From assembly GCA_019649035.1 (NCBI GenBank), contig BMAT01013976.1, forward strand, positions 198,210 through 225,917: a DNA stretch of 27,708 bases, in the 5' to 3' direction. The notes below the pieces were generated by a model. That model was not told where the DNA came from. It saw only the letters and a program-made list of their open reading frames with translations, and ran no database searches. Both the position numbers and the translations under genes were made by a program. Of this stretch, positions 1 to 12,308 are shown in pieces (the first letter of the stretch is position 1; each line of letters opens with the position of its first letter). This stretch comes from Elysia marginata (taxonomy: Eukaryota; Mollusca; Gastropoda; Plakobranchidae).

Positions 1-10
1 ACACACACAC

Positions 11-54
11 CATAATTCCCATGTTCTCATTGTGTGCCGTCGCAGCAAGCTGCA
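11..54 (-). CDS. Possible exon at the left edge (minus strand)
   Basis: On the minus strand, a very good acceptor (AAGTTTGCTTCTCTTTCAG) is followed by 44 bases that read QLAATAHNENMGIM after two entry bases. They end at a GT that begins a GTGTGTGTGT repeat at the window edge. One other frame is also open. It is too short to identify, and it would belong to a gene extending left of the window. Confidence 0.22.
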
Positions 55-200
55 CTGAAAGAGAAGCAAACTTCTCAGAATTCCTTGCCCGCGTGGCATG
101 ACCTGCCTCCTTGATGTATTATGTTAACAGTTTAAAGCCCCCAAAGCTAACAAGGAGCCTTATTGAGGCTGTGCACATTGCAACAATGTTGCTTTTCGTT

Positions 201-343
201 ATCAACATGGCTGACGATCCCGGAAGTTAGAGTATAACTCTTTTGTGCTAAGAATAAATGTAGATCTAGGTAAAGTAGGGTTACATCGATTTATTGAACA
301 AAAGAGTTATACTATTACTTCCGAGAGCGTCCGGCATTTTGAT
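201..343. mobile_element. Fold-back (long inverted repeat) element
   Basis: Arms of 46 bases (201-246 and 298-343) are inverted copies with 39 of 46 positions matching by hand alignment and no gaps. They are separated by a 51-base spacer. The innermost 16 bases (AGTATAACTCTTTTGT) are identical. No clear target-site duplication is visible. It is consistent with a small fold-back or MITE-like element; a structured-RNA role is not excluded. Confidence 0.6.
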
Positions 344-3040
344 CGCGAGACGCTTTATTTATGTAATGTCCACAGCCTCGATGAGTAATGACTTTAACTA
401 AAAAAGCGTAGTGGCGACAATGGTATAAGCTATGTTTCTCCAAGGTGGCAAGGCAGTGGGTGCCGAAAATACCTTAAGTCGTAGGTACGAATCATACTAA
501 GGACAGACATTTCAGGCATTTCCATTTAAAGCGCACTTCGCTCCACTGCTATTTTTATACCATTAAAAATCTTTCGACCTTAACTAAACCCTTTCACGTT
601 TGTTTTGTCTAGCCATTTTGCAACTGCGTGCCACTATAAGCAATGCAGCAATTTTTTTTGCGCTTTCGAAAACTACAAAACAATGGAAAGAGCCCTTATT
701 ATTTGTGTGTGTGTTCAAACTAAATAGTGTATACTGAGAATATAAAAATCAAGGGCATAAACTATGCATTGAGACAAAGGGCTGAGTGAGAGAGTAAGAT
801 ACATGTATTGAGAAAAAGAGAGATTTTAAAGACTGTATTTACAGTAGGAATTATCAGGATGCTGAGACACAGCTTGGGAGAAAAACAAAGACGAACAATT
901 GAGAGTCGGTAAAAACAAAAGTTAAAAAAGGGTGTGTGTATTGGGGGGGGGGGCAGATGGAAAAAGAGTAGGATGTACAACAGCCGACCGTTATCAGGCT
1001 CTCTCATGTTCCCTTTCCGGATTTGTTTGCTTTCATGTCGAGCACCTTTGAGCATGATTATCTTGCTTTACAAAGCAAAGTGCCCACTGGCTTTGTTTTC
1101 AAAGCTTCAGAGTCTAAAGTGACGCTAGGAAGACGCTCTGGCTGGGGCAAAACCTATTGAGTTGTCGATTCTCTTGCTGGGGCAGAATGAAAATAAGTAG
1201 TCGATTCTTACATCGATACCCCATTATTGTATTTACTCAGTACCCGTACTTCGACGATTCTCCGTTGCGCACCCAAATAAATTGACTGGCGTCTGCAATA
1301 TATGAGTATGCATAAGTAAGAAAAATGTTTTGAAAAGCAAAATGGCATGATGTAGCTCTAAACTTTCCTCACATCTTTTTTCAAGTTAACACGCTAAATT
1401 ATGCTATTAAAACCCCCCAAAACATCAAATTTAATGTTGTTTCTTCAATACTATCAAGACCTCTTAATAACCGTCAACCCTGCTGTTAATTTAATTTTCA
1501 ATGTCAATAAACGTAGAATTACATAATCACCGATTTAAAAGTTAAAGGTTTGCCTGATTCTCTGAGGGGTTTTCGCCCGTTCTACCAAAGGGGTGCATTG
1601 CGACCTCTGCGCTGAAATTAGATATGATGGCTATTTACACAAGGCATATGATCTGTGTACCAAAGTCTGAGTAATATTCGTAAAAATGTAATTAGGGGTT
1701 GTAACTTCATCATGAGGGAGGAAAAATAAGCTACTTTTTAAGAAGCCATAATGACCTACCACGAACACAAATATCTTCTAATCTTTTGCAGCATTAAATT
1801 CATCAAATATACTTCTTAACGTTTTCTCTTAAGCTTATTTAATGTCTAGAGCAGGTTTTGGTGTAATTATAAAAAGAATAGGCGTAATTGAGGTCAAATT
1901 CAACAAATTTTATAATGTATCATGTTTAGGCTTATCCATGGCAGAAAAGACAGGTGTCATAGAAGTGGGTTTCATTGCTAAATACCACCCTCAAGAGCCT
2001 TCTCTTCGCGAGGCCAATTACCTAAAGTGTTTGCTGGTAACGTCTACTCAAAATTAAACCCAGAGATCAAACACTGGACTGTCATAGGAGCCTTAAATAA
2101 GTTTACGTTCTCCAGCTCTGTGACACTAGCTAGTTTGCTCTCCTCTCGCAATGTATAGTACTGCCACCCCCTCCTTCTCTTGAGTCAAGTTGGCCTACAT
2201 GTATCTTTCTGCTCATTTCAACTTCATTCCTAAAGTGACTTTGGCGTTTTATACTCTTGATATCAACATAAATTAAACAATTTCATAAACTGCGTTGCAT
2301 CCAATACCACTTAGTCGGAGGTCATAATATTTTCACCAAAAATGTTTGATGTCAGAAGCATTTTTATGAGGTATTTAACTTTTTAACGAACAAGAAATTT
2401 TCATAGTTCTCAAAATATATAAGAGAAGTTATATAAAACTGTCGAATAAGTTCTACTGTAACAGATGGGTTTTTTTTTTCGAATTTCAGTTATTGACACC
2501 CGACACTTAGGGCTCGGAAAAATCGCAGTTACAGAAATAACTTTTTCACATGGATATTAACTGCTAACTTTTGCCATGGAATTTTCTTAAGTCTTGATTG
2601 TCGCATAAGTTTTTTTACTTAACTCTCTAGAGCATCTCTTTCACGGGAATGCCTTGTGCATCATATTTTAAAAATCGCAGTTGAGACCTGGACAAAAGGC
2701 CGTTTGGGATTGACGACAATGTATTTTATGAAGTACCAGTAAAAAAGAAAATAAGAAATATAACTGTTTTTTATTAACTAAATAGGCTGAGGTTACCCTG
2801 TATCCCTTTCAAAATACAACATTCTTCACTGTTATATAAAAACCTAGTTGAAAAACTGTCGGCTGCGATTATGACAATATTGTTTCCTTCGACAGATTAT
2901 GAGTGTGACCCTTTCTGTCAATCCATTAAAATCGTGTGAAAGTGCGTTATGATGCAATTTAATGATCATATTTCATCAATTAAGTTTTACAAATTTTTTA
3001 TGCTCAACGTTATTTCTGACAATACGTTGTCCGTTGTCAA
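344..3040. other. Non-coding AT-rich stretch
   Basis: No supported gene. It holds an 11-base G-run (943-953), a diverged 35-base tandem duplication (1141-1208: GCTGGGGCA ... GTCGATTCT twice) and only short chance frames. The frame at 1842-2057 contains some protein-like sequence (GFIAKYHPQEPSLREANYLK) but lacks convincing splice signals. Confidence 0.5.
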
Positions 3041-3280
3041 GTTGTGTGTCTTGGTGTAGTGGTAGACACTCGATTTTCGGACCATGAGGTCCGGGTTTTG
3101 AGCCCCTTTTTCTGCAGGTCGACATTTAGTCTTTGAGAAAGGCTATTTACACACTTTTCTGCAATCAGGCGTTAAATGAGTGGTCGGTTATAGGTATGGG
3201 ACTGTTTCAGTACTAACCTTCTTTGTGTGTAAAATTCAGAAGGTGGGCTCACCAGCAAACTCTTCTGTTGGCGAGGTAGT
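3041..3280 (+). mobile_element. tRNA-derived SINE (plus strand)
   Basis: The head holds an A-box (TGGTGTAGTGG, from about 3052), a five-pair anticodon-like stem (CGGAC/GTCCG around CATGAG) and a degraded B-box region (GGGTTTTGAGCCC). The body, with GAGAAAGGCTATTTACACAC and CAGGCGTTAAATGAG, resembles the conserved middle of molluscan tRNA SINEs as I recall them. The 3' end and target duplication are not clear, so the right limit is approximate. Confidence 0.55.
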
Positions 3281-6200
3281 TTATTAAAACAACGTCAGTG
3301 CTAAATCTAAGCCTAAAAACTCACCATTGTCCAAGGAGAACTACTCTAAAAGAATTGTTTAAAGTTCATGGAACAGTCCCATAGAAAGATCGTGCAAGTG
3401 TGCTAGACTGATACGCTTTTACTGCTGCCCCTCTTTGAAATCAGAAGGTAATTTGGATGGCGATGGGCTGTCGAGGAACCCACGTGAAGCGTCTAGAGTA
3501 TTTGTGGACTAGACGCTATATAAAAATACGCTTTATCTTTACAGACGACAAATTCACGGACTTGTGACGAAGCCTTAGTTTCGTCTTCACACCCTATAAA
3601 AAATCCAACCCTCTTAGCTTTTACCTCTTATCTTTTTGTTTGGTTTCTCATTTTATCTTAACATAGTCACATTTCATAATTCTAGAGTTTCCGGTTACAC
3701 CAACAAAGCTGTACGTGTGCCTATTCTGCATACCGACCCACGGTAGCTTGAAATAGGTCGTAAAGGCGTGTGAAAGAGGGGGGGGGGGCTAGTCTAAATC
3801 TAATCTTTAAAACGTCAATGGGATGTCTCTATTGCCTTCAGCTATATACTCTTCATACACTTGTATAAAATTGCGGGACTCGCAGCAAACTAGCGTGGTT
3901 GATATGTGTCGCAAATATATACCTCTCTAGTTTTAAAGGTACGGTATTTTAATCTATTGCATAGAAGTGGACATATAATTCGCTTCTATCGACGAACTGT
4001 TTTACTTCTAAACCAAGCTGGTGCATGCTGTCAATCCAGGAGATGATGAACTACATGTACCAAAGACAACCATGCTTGGTATTATAATACAATAATTAAT
4101 TAAGTTTAAAATCAACAACACCTTGGTCCATCGCAAAGAAACGTTAAGTTAGTTCAAAGTACTGCGGTAAACTCCTTTACAACTGTTTCCATGAAACCAC
4201 AACCTCGAACAAGTAAATCATTTTTTCAGTGACAGCTCTGAAAAAAAAACATTTTTGTTTTTTAGAGTAGCCATGTTTCAGAATTCGAAACTTCTTTTTT
4301 TAACTTTGTGGTTGTTTTAGGCTTATGACGTTTCAGCATGCTGCGACAAAATTTATTTTGGCTCGAGAGAGTTTCTTTACTTAGATCTTGTCCTACCACT
4401 TGACTTCAAGGATTTGTCTCTGACATGACGCGTGGAGGTAACGAGACCTTATATCAAGTGACTGGTAAATTGCCCGTTTTTGGCCTTCATAAAACTGTTC
4501 TGAGAACATTTATCAAACCGGCGGCGTTCAAGGTTTTGGATGTATCTCCACTTTCTTTAAGTACAAAGTCTACTAATAAAGGTAATAAATAGTTACCATA
4601 AAGCCACATCCATATTTAAAAAAACTGGCCCAAAATAGATATGACAAGGTAACTTATTTGTCATTTAGTATGATTTGTGACCGGAAAATGCAACTTTTCT
4701 TTCAGAGGAAAAAAAATTCCATTTGCTCAGTATTTTTCTCTAAGGTTTGAAATTCGCGAAAACACCTATAGACCACCTGGATAACAAATCTACACCCTGA
4801 ATACTGAATACGTGGTCTGCCATGTAAAGTACGGTAAGGTAAACATAAACCAAGCCCTAAATATGGAGAAAAAAAAACCTCATGCTTTTCTTTTTATCTG
4901 ACTTAAAAACCTACACGAATTAGAAATTTTTATACAAATCGCTTTTCTGGATAGGCATTGTATAATTCTAAGGTAAACAAATATACACCCAAATACATAA
5001 AAATTTACTAAGTTCAGGAGTTTTCTTGTTTTCTATCTTTTTATGTTGGGTCTAGACTAGCTACCACACCGAGCGTTATTAAAACGGAGCCGTTTTAGCC
5101 CAATACTATCTTCATTGATATCCAATCTCAGTACATAAACGGACGACACATTAGAGGCGGGGAATCAGTTACATTTAAAAATTGTTCTTCATTGAAACTC
5201 ACCAAGTTCAAAATTTAATATTGGCATCTGTTTAGTCTACACATCTCTCGAAACAATTGGCAGAAAACTATCAGCTTTCTGAAAAGGGGTTGCCCTCTTA
5301 AACTTACTTTGAATAGGTAAAAATACCAAATTACAAGACTTTCTCAGAAATTTTTGGTAAAATTACCATTTTATACCATTTGAAAAAGTCTCAAACATTT
5401 TTATTCAAAAAACTACTATTTTGGGGGTGGGGGGGATTTAAAAAGGTACCAAATTTTTATAAAATGCTCTCCTGTTACCTCAGAAATCGGCTAAAATATT
5501 GTTGCTATCAATTTGTTTTTGCTTACTTTTGAAAAGGGTTATAATTATACTCCGAAACGAACTATTTTCAAACGGCAATAAAAACCTCTAGCACGATGTT
5601 AATACAAGGTAATAAAATTTTACAGTCTTAGAAGCATGAAAACGACTTTATTTCGACCTGAAGCTGCGTACTGAAGCTTTATTTGGAGAACAGGGAGGGA
5701 TGTTCTGTTAAAGGCCCTGCTACTTTACTGTGGCATCAGTTAATAGCTAATTCAGACATACATTCATTAATTAACTTTTTATATACCAATTTGGATTAAA
5801 TGATGATAAGAAGGAGGTGCTTTGAGATCTCTAGAAATACCCAGGTTGAAAACCATGTGAACATGCCTCAGTCATGTCACGTGGGCAATAATTTGATATT
5901 TAATGCTTCACACCTGGGGTTTGTTGGAGCCAGAATTGACGCAAACGGAAGAATTTAATATATCTAAGATTCCAGTCCATAAAACTAATAAATGATCACA
6001 TAAAATGTTAAGTTGGATGTTGAATCAAACATAGATGGTCAGATTTATCGACCCGTTATATAATTGTGTTATGTATTTAATTGAGGAGTGAGAAATGGCA
6101 CATGCATTGTGAATAATGTGCCATCAGTTACGATCGAAAGATTTAATGCGTATCATTATAATTGGTACCGTAGTGAATTGGAGTAGCGTTAAAGTGAGAA

Positions 6201-6435
6201 AATGGCCGGAAAAATCGGGAAGTATTGTATGATTCGATTCCTGGAATTATAGGAAGCATTGGCACCCAGTTACCCATCACCTTTTCACCCAAGAATCATA
6301 GCTCAAGTTAAGCTAAGCAGGAACAAAAAAAAAAAGAAAAAAAAGTTTGTATGGACACCTGTTAAGGAAGTCGTAAGGATTTGCAAAGTCTATCACATTG
6401 ATCTAGATCTCTGCGCACACATATTATACACAAAG
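3281..6435. other. Non-coding AT-rich stretch with small inverted repeats
   Basis: No supported gene. It includes a perfect 9-bp hairpin (3488-3496 with 3509-3517), an 11-base G-run (3778-3788), and an imperfect fold-back around 5336-5391 containing TGGTAA/TTACCA (5355-5368) amid repeated GGTAAAA/TACCAAA motifs. Confidence 0.5.
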
Positions 6436-6712
<277 letters not shown>

Positions 6713-6716
<4 letters not shown>

Positions 6717-9487
6717 AAAAAAATGGGTAGACTTTCAGATAGGCCTAATGATTGAACAGCCCTTCCCCCCCCCTACACACACACACACCGCCGGAAACCG
6801 GCAAACAGCAGAAAATAAGTTGCACCTATTGCATTTTGACTAGGGCAAAAGCAAACTGAAGCTATAACTAAATCAAAATGCGATTAAACACTTATAAGTG
6901 TAACAGAGGCAACTAATAAACACATTAAAAGGTTTTATTATTGTTTTGGCTTTACTAATTAAGTCTGAACTTAAAATCAATTAAGACATTATTGCCGCTC
7001 AAAATGGGATAATTTCATTCAACTTCTCTAACCTTCTTTCTTCATTGCTGTCTCTTTCCGGCAGTCTGATTCTAGTTTGTCCGTCAGCTTGTTTGATTTG
7101 TTTGTCTATTCTTTTACTCTCTCGGTCAAAAGCACCCACACATTTTCACAACATACTGTAAAGCATTTATCTCCTTTCCTGTGAGCTATCGGACTGACAT
7201 GCACTAGTTATTATGCCTGGCCATCGAGGAGTCTTTTTTTGCCGGTTTCGTCAGTCATGCTCCTGGAAATATTCAAACGGAGCATTTCTTGCCTTGATTG
7301 ACTTTGTAAAGAATAAAATATCTGCTATCAGATTTCCTCTTATACAGGTTGAAAGGAGAACAGAGAAAATCTTACGAGCCTAATTTTCGAGAGAGAATCC
7401 GCGAGATAAAAATAATGGGAGTTCATTGTAATATCTTTTTTCCCATTTGTCATTTTAGTACACTTTAAGCAATATAAGGATCAAGGGGGAGAACAATGTC
7501 AGACCCGTTGAAAGAAAAGCCTAATTTAGTAGTAAAAGAAGTCGCAACTGCAGCAAAAGTGAATTGCTCTGCATCATTCTTCAATAGTTTAAAATAATTT
7601 TAACCTATAGTGAGATTGGGAGAGCTACCATTTTTAAGACGCCATTTCTAAAACCTTATTTAATCTAGTTGAAACATTAGTTATTTTTTTCAAGCGATTG
7701 AAGCTTTAAGCAGAAAAGACAGCAATAGTGAAATTTTTCTGTTTGACTTCAAGGTTCCAATGTCTATTTTGGAAGTCTTCTTGCAGATCTACTTGGGTGA
7801 GCCAAAAATAGACTTGAAATGTAAAACTATGATAGAATACGCATGGTTTTGCTTGCAGTAACATGCGAATAAAAATATAAAAGTGATACCAAGACTCAAA
7901 GGTGTCGGCGTTTTGAATAATTATAGTGTGGTTGTACAAACCATTAGGGCATGACTCGAACTTAGAGGGGTGCGGTGGCAGGACGATTCAACGATTGGCG
8001 ATTGAGACATTAAAATGCTTTATTGTTTATCCAACGAAGGGTAGCGCAGTTAGCCACCTATGGGAGATTGATCGAAAGAATGGCTCCGGCGACTCTCAAT
8101 ATTGTCAAGTGAACCGTTAAGGACTCTTACTTGTGAGATAGGCCCTTGCTTAGAGCCATACCCAACACAATAAAAACATAGCGACTCCGCAACATAGGGA
8201 ACAATGCACCGGATTGGGAAGGAATCAAGAGGCTACTGTTAGTTTGAAGAGGGGGTTATAGAGGGATTGGTCCGTGTGCAAGAGCACTTCAGCACCGGCC
8301 AGTAATCTAACTCTTAACTAACCTTGCAATGGTTACAGACTGCTCTTAACTTTTCCTAAAGCTATGATGAAAGAAAATTCGGTCAAATATTGATAGAAGA
8401 AACTCATGATCCGAAAAAGTAGCAAAAAAGTCCGACTCACTTTTAAGGGCAACTTAGTTTTCTCGTTAATAAATTGAATGTAATTTATATGGCATGAACC
8501 CTATGGGATTATGGGAGGAACTGTCAAGGCGAAAGACACAACATAGCCGATAGATCTTTGTAGAGGCCTTGTGAAAAAAACTAAGTTTTTGGCTCCTGAA
8601 ACGCCTCAGCAGTGATCTCATGGTAATCTCTTGATTGTTTTTCAGAGAAGAGCTCGAAACATAGTAAGACACTATAAGTTAAGAGGCTTTAAGACCATTC
8701 CTTTTCCTCTTTTCTTTTCTTCAGAAAATAGAAAAGAATGCCCACTAGATTGACATTCTGTTTGGAACTGAAGGACCCTTGTCAAGAAAACTGTGGTTGT
8801 CACTGCAAGGACACCCGTTTAAATATGGACAAACAAAGTAATGGTTGTGCCAAAAACATAAACTCGACAAAACTCAAAACATTAATTGCTTGCTGAAGTG
8901 AACAGTAAAGAAAAGACAAACAACATTTTGATTATACTAAGAAAAGATGGTTTTCTTTTATATGTTAAATTTTTAGCAACTCAATGATGCAGCTTTTAAA
9001 AATATCTATGAGTTTGAAAACACGGTCTTTCAAAACTCTGAACACAAATGCGTTCAATCCATTATAAGTTCCGATAGCTTTTTTGCGGTTATCACCTGGA
9101 CGTAGATTTGTAAAAAAAAAAACACAGTAAAATGTTTTTTCTGACCAAACTTTAAATTGAGTTAAAATTTAACTACCGTACGTTTTAATAGGTTAACATC
9201 AGCTGACACTGTTGCACTAGCTAATATGTAGGAAGACCAGTCCTATCTAATCTGTTTCTAGAATATCTAATGTTATAATATTCTGTGCAAAAATTTCCTG
9301 CATAGCAGCAAATACTCATCACTTTTTGTTTCTTTTCCTTGACTAGTTTTTTAAAAATAGTATTACAGATAACGTTCTTCTAAAAATCGAGCTTAAAACC
9401 AGGATGAAAAACCGATGAGAGGTGCTAAATGAGGTGAAGAAACTTTTTGAATGAGTTACTTGTATAATCCTAGTCTTCTATTCAACT
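6713..9487. other. Non-coding stretch with a GC-richer island
   Basis: No supported gene. A 9-base C-run is at 6765-6773. The segment at roughly 7950-8330 is noticeably less AT-rich and of high complexity, but every frame is broken and no splice pattern or repeat partner was found. It may be an old mobile-element remnant. Confidence 0.4.
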
Positions 9488-9498
9488 GTTTACCAAGT
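9488..9498. repeat. Target-site duplication, left (SINE copy A)
   Basis: GTTTACCAAGT, repeated exactly at 9811-9821, brackets the SINE and marks target-primed insertion. Confidence 0.9.
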
Positions 9499-9810
9499 TG
9501 GTTGGTTGGCGGTTTGAATTTTAACGTCCCAGTCAACTTCAAGGTTATATCAGAGACGGCGCTGTGGACAATTGAAAGCGTGGTGCCACACTGTGATGTA
9601 GGCCTAAGGAGCGCTTGCGTACACCACACCCAGTCACATAGTTTTGACACTGGGTTGATCAGACTTAACATTAAAGCCATAATGCCAGACACTAGGCGGA
9701 TCAGCTGCTAATACCAATTTAAAAGTCCTTGGTTTGACTCGACCGGGGATCGAACCACACACCTCCCGATCTCTGAGCGAGTGTCTTACCGCTAGGCCAC
9801 AGAGCCGGTC
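9499..9810 (-). mobile_element. tRNA-derived SINE, copy A
   Basis: On the minus strand the element opens with a tRNA-like promoter: an A-box region TGGCCTAGCGGTAAGACAC and a B-box GTTCGATCCC. About 200 bases of body follow, then a tail CCAACCAACCAA. It is colinear with copy B at 16458-16760, about 85% alike by eye, but has a short insertion (about 9 bases) near 9597-9606. Perfect 11-base target duplications flank it. Several open frames over it are spurious. Confidence 0.93.
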
Positions 9811-9821
9811 GTTTACCAAGT
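9811..9821. repeat. Target-site duplication, right (SINE copy A)
   Basis: An exact copy of the 11 bases at 9488-9498. Confidence 0.9.
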
Positions 9822-12004
9822 ACATATTGAAGGAGCAATTAGCAATACAGAAGAGCTTAAAAATTTATAACACTACTGACATACAAAATTTGGTTTTCAT
9901 TGTACAATGTATTATTTAATAATAGAAAATTTCCATGAAGATCAAGACACTAACAATAATAAATCATCCTTGGAAATAAGGTGTAGACAAAGGACTGAAG
10001 TAAATGAGTTGAAAATTAATATAAAGTAACTTTTAACAAATATCTGAACACTAATATTTTTAGTTAAATGGATGATAGTTAAGGATAGTGCTAAATATTA
10101 AGCTCTCTTTGTCGTAGATGTTTGTTAGTGTCGGGACAACTAAACTTATTGAAAAAAAACGGAAGGAATCGTCACAGACTTTAGTGGTGTGTATTAATAT
10201 AGATACGGGAGACCATCTTTTTATTAACAATTAAAAGAGAAGAGATAAAAATTTTTAAAACAGCATAACATAATATCTGTGTCTTACTGTTAATAACAAA
10301 TTGAAACTAATATGAATTTATAACGATTCTGTTCGGAAAAGCCCTATAAAAAAATTGTAGCCTATTTTTTGTGAAAATTAAATTTAAAAGAAATGAAGCA
10401 TCTTGTCTTAATCGAGAGGAGGGGGGGGGGATTTGTTTGGTAAACAAATGCTTCTGTGATGTGGTAACAAAAGCAAAAGATGAAAAGAAACTAATAATGA
10501 CATAAAAACAAAGACAAAATTGTCTGCTATAAGATAGGAAGCACGCCTGAGCAAACAACAGCCAATTTGGAGTAACATCAGACTTGACTTTTAAGACAGA
10601 ACTTTTGGGCTCTTCCACAAGCGATAAACTCCTACAACCTGCTTTGACTTGTTCAAGGAATGAGAGGAATAAGAAATCTTTAATTTTATATCCATGCCTC
10701 GCTCAGACCATTGAGATCCAGATCAAATAGTAATTTAAATATACCATGCTTCTGTACTGATGATGATTAAGATAAAAAATGATCTGCTTCCGAACAAACG
10801 ATATGAGATTGAGAGATAGGGATAGAAGAGGAGAAAAAGTTAGGAGGGGAGAGGAGGGAGAAAGAAAAGGAATAGTGCCAGTGAGATAAGAAACTTATTG
10901 TCTTTGTTTTGTTTTTAAAAGTCAGATGCTGAACTTTTGTCATCTATGTCATAATTTATACATGGTTCATGTTCTAGTAGTAGATCAATCCTACATTGAC
11001 TTTTTATGATGGTCTAAAAATAATTATTTTATATATTACTATGTGAATCACTTCAGTAAGAATCGCTGTGGTTTTCGTGCAGATTGAGCTTAAAAGTTAA
11101 CAATTAATTACATGTCAATACGGGAAAGCATAAGACATTTGTTCATTGCCATCAAGCGGAATTCGATATCGTCGGTATATAAAAAAATTCTTGCATCGCT
11201 CTGGCCCAAAAGCTACTTCATGCAACTCAGGCATTAAGCTTTGTGCTGAAGAAAATCAAGGGAGGCCATTATACGAAATGGTCCATTGCCTTTCTATTCG
11301 GAGTAGTTAATGGAAATATAATTTATGGGTAAACTTTGCATTTATGTTGTGTATGGGTCAGGGTTTTCATATCACACAATTCAAAACAAAACCAACGTTT
11401 TAGAGATGTTTTAACAGAAATTCTGTCCGTCTTATCACATACAACACATAACCACGATAAGAGTATGGTTAGAGTTGTTTACACATGTGTTAGTTATTGA
11501 CACATAAGACGGCACAACTGTGGTGTGTCTCGGCTTTCATTTATGACCCCATTCAATTTATTTCATACAAAACCGGGTTAATCAAGATCTCTTGGGTTTG
11601 CACTTGGGTGAATCGAGCGGTTTTTAACCCAATTATGATTTATGGTTTCGAAAAAACATACCTCTGTGTAGTAATCCATGTAGAGTATGTCTTTTGAGGT
11701 TTGTTTGAATAAATTTCATGGAATGTTTGTAGTAGCCTAATTCTTATTTTGATGTACATGTAATTGCATTTTTTCTCGTTGCCTATTGTGAAGTACAAGT
11801 TATCATAGAGAACGGTATCTAAGCTTATACTTATGACATAACGTTTCCTACACAATATAATCTTCATATCGAACAAGTGAAATTTAGAGATATTGATTTC
11901 GTGGGTTTCAATAGCTATGAAATGTTTTTACTATGACTATGAAACAGTATTGCCTATATGGTTGTGAGACTTAAACGTCTCAAAAATACTTTTTGGTTTG
12001 ACAG
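9822..12004. other. Non-coding AT-rich stretch
   Basis: No supported gene. It holds a 10-base G-run (10421-10430) and a purine-rich block (10800-10890). Around 11200-11340 there is a short protein-like frame (ALAQKLLHATQALSFVLKKI) with no start or splice signals. Confidence 0.45.
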
Positions 12005-12162
12005 AACGACTTGAATTCAGTGGCAAAGATGGGAAGCCAAATGCCTGTGCTCTGCTGAATCAAGAGTGTGGCAGACATGACATTGCGAGCAATGGTTCGA
12101 AAACACTTGTTCCTAACTCTACAACTTATGACGATATCGTTTCATTTTTGCTTTGTCACCAA
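12005..12162 (+). CDS. Possible exon 1 of an unrecognised plus-strand gene
   Basis: An acceptor (CTTTTTGGTTTGACAG) and a strong donor (CACCAA|GTAAGC) enclose 158 bases with only one open frame. The frame enters with two bases and leaves in phase 0. It reads RLEFSGKDGKPNACALLNQE, then CGRHDIASNGSKTLVPNS, then TTYDDIVSFLLCHQ. Base use is visibly less AT-rich than the flanks, and the peptide is soluble and polar, unlike chance frames here. No family is recognised and no upstream exon was found. The adjoining intron starts with a TTA microsatellite and carries a MITE. Splice signals of this kind also arise by chance in 27 kb, so this remains a candidate. Confidence 0.38.
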
Positions 12163-12169
12163 GTAAGCA

Positions 12170-12170
<1 letters not shown>

Positions 12171-12213
<43 letters not shown>
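12171..12213. repeat. (TTA)n microsatellite
   Basis: About 14 uninterrupted TTA units, beginning eight bases after the donor of the possible exon at 12005-12162. The poly-Tyr and poly-Leu frames across it are artefacts. Confidence 0.97.
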
Positions 12214-12214
<1 letters not shown>

Positions 12215-12308
12215 TCTATTATTGTCAATAAATAACACAGATTTGTCTACTTTGGGACAAAATGACTGTTTGCCTTATTGTTTTTTTATTTTTGCAATTC
12301 CAATAATA

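Noticed and set aside
1842-2057. 71-residue plus-strand ORF
   Set aside because: No recognised family, weak GTAACG donor and an ordinary chance length for this window.
8035-8090. tRNA-like A-box (TAGCGCAGTTAG) near 8041
   Set aside because: No acceptable B-box or cloverleaf follows.
7926-8120. 64-residue plus-strand ORF in the GC-richer island
   Set aside because: No domain, no splice signals, and stops in every frame before the nearest donor-like site.
9720-9806. Possible tRNA gene (A-box and B-box on the minus strand)
   Set aside because: It is the tRNA-like head of a full SINE with target duplications. The same head occurs at 16680-16756.
9451-9919. Overlapping ORFs on both strands
   Set aside because: They lie over SINE copy A and carry no recognisable protein.
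11190-11340. Protein-like frame ALAQKLLHATQALSFVLKKI
   Set aside because: No start codon, no acceptor or donor near its limits, and no phase match to the proposed exon at 12005.
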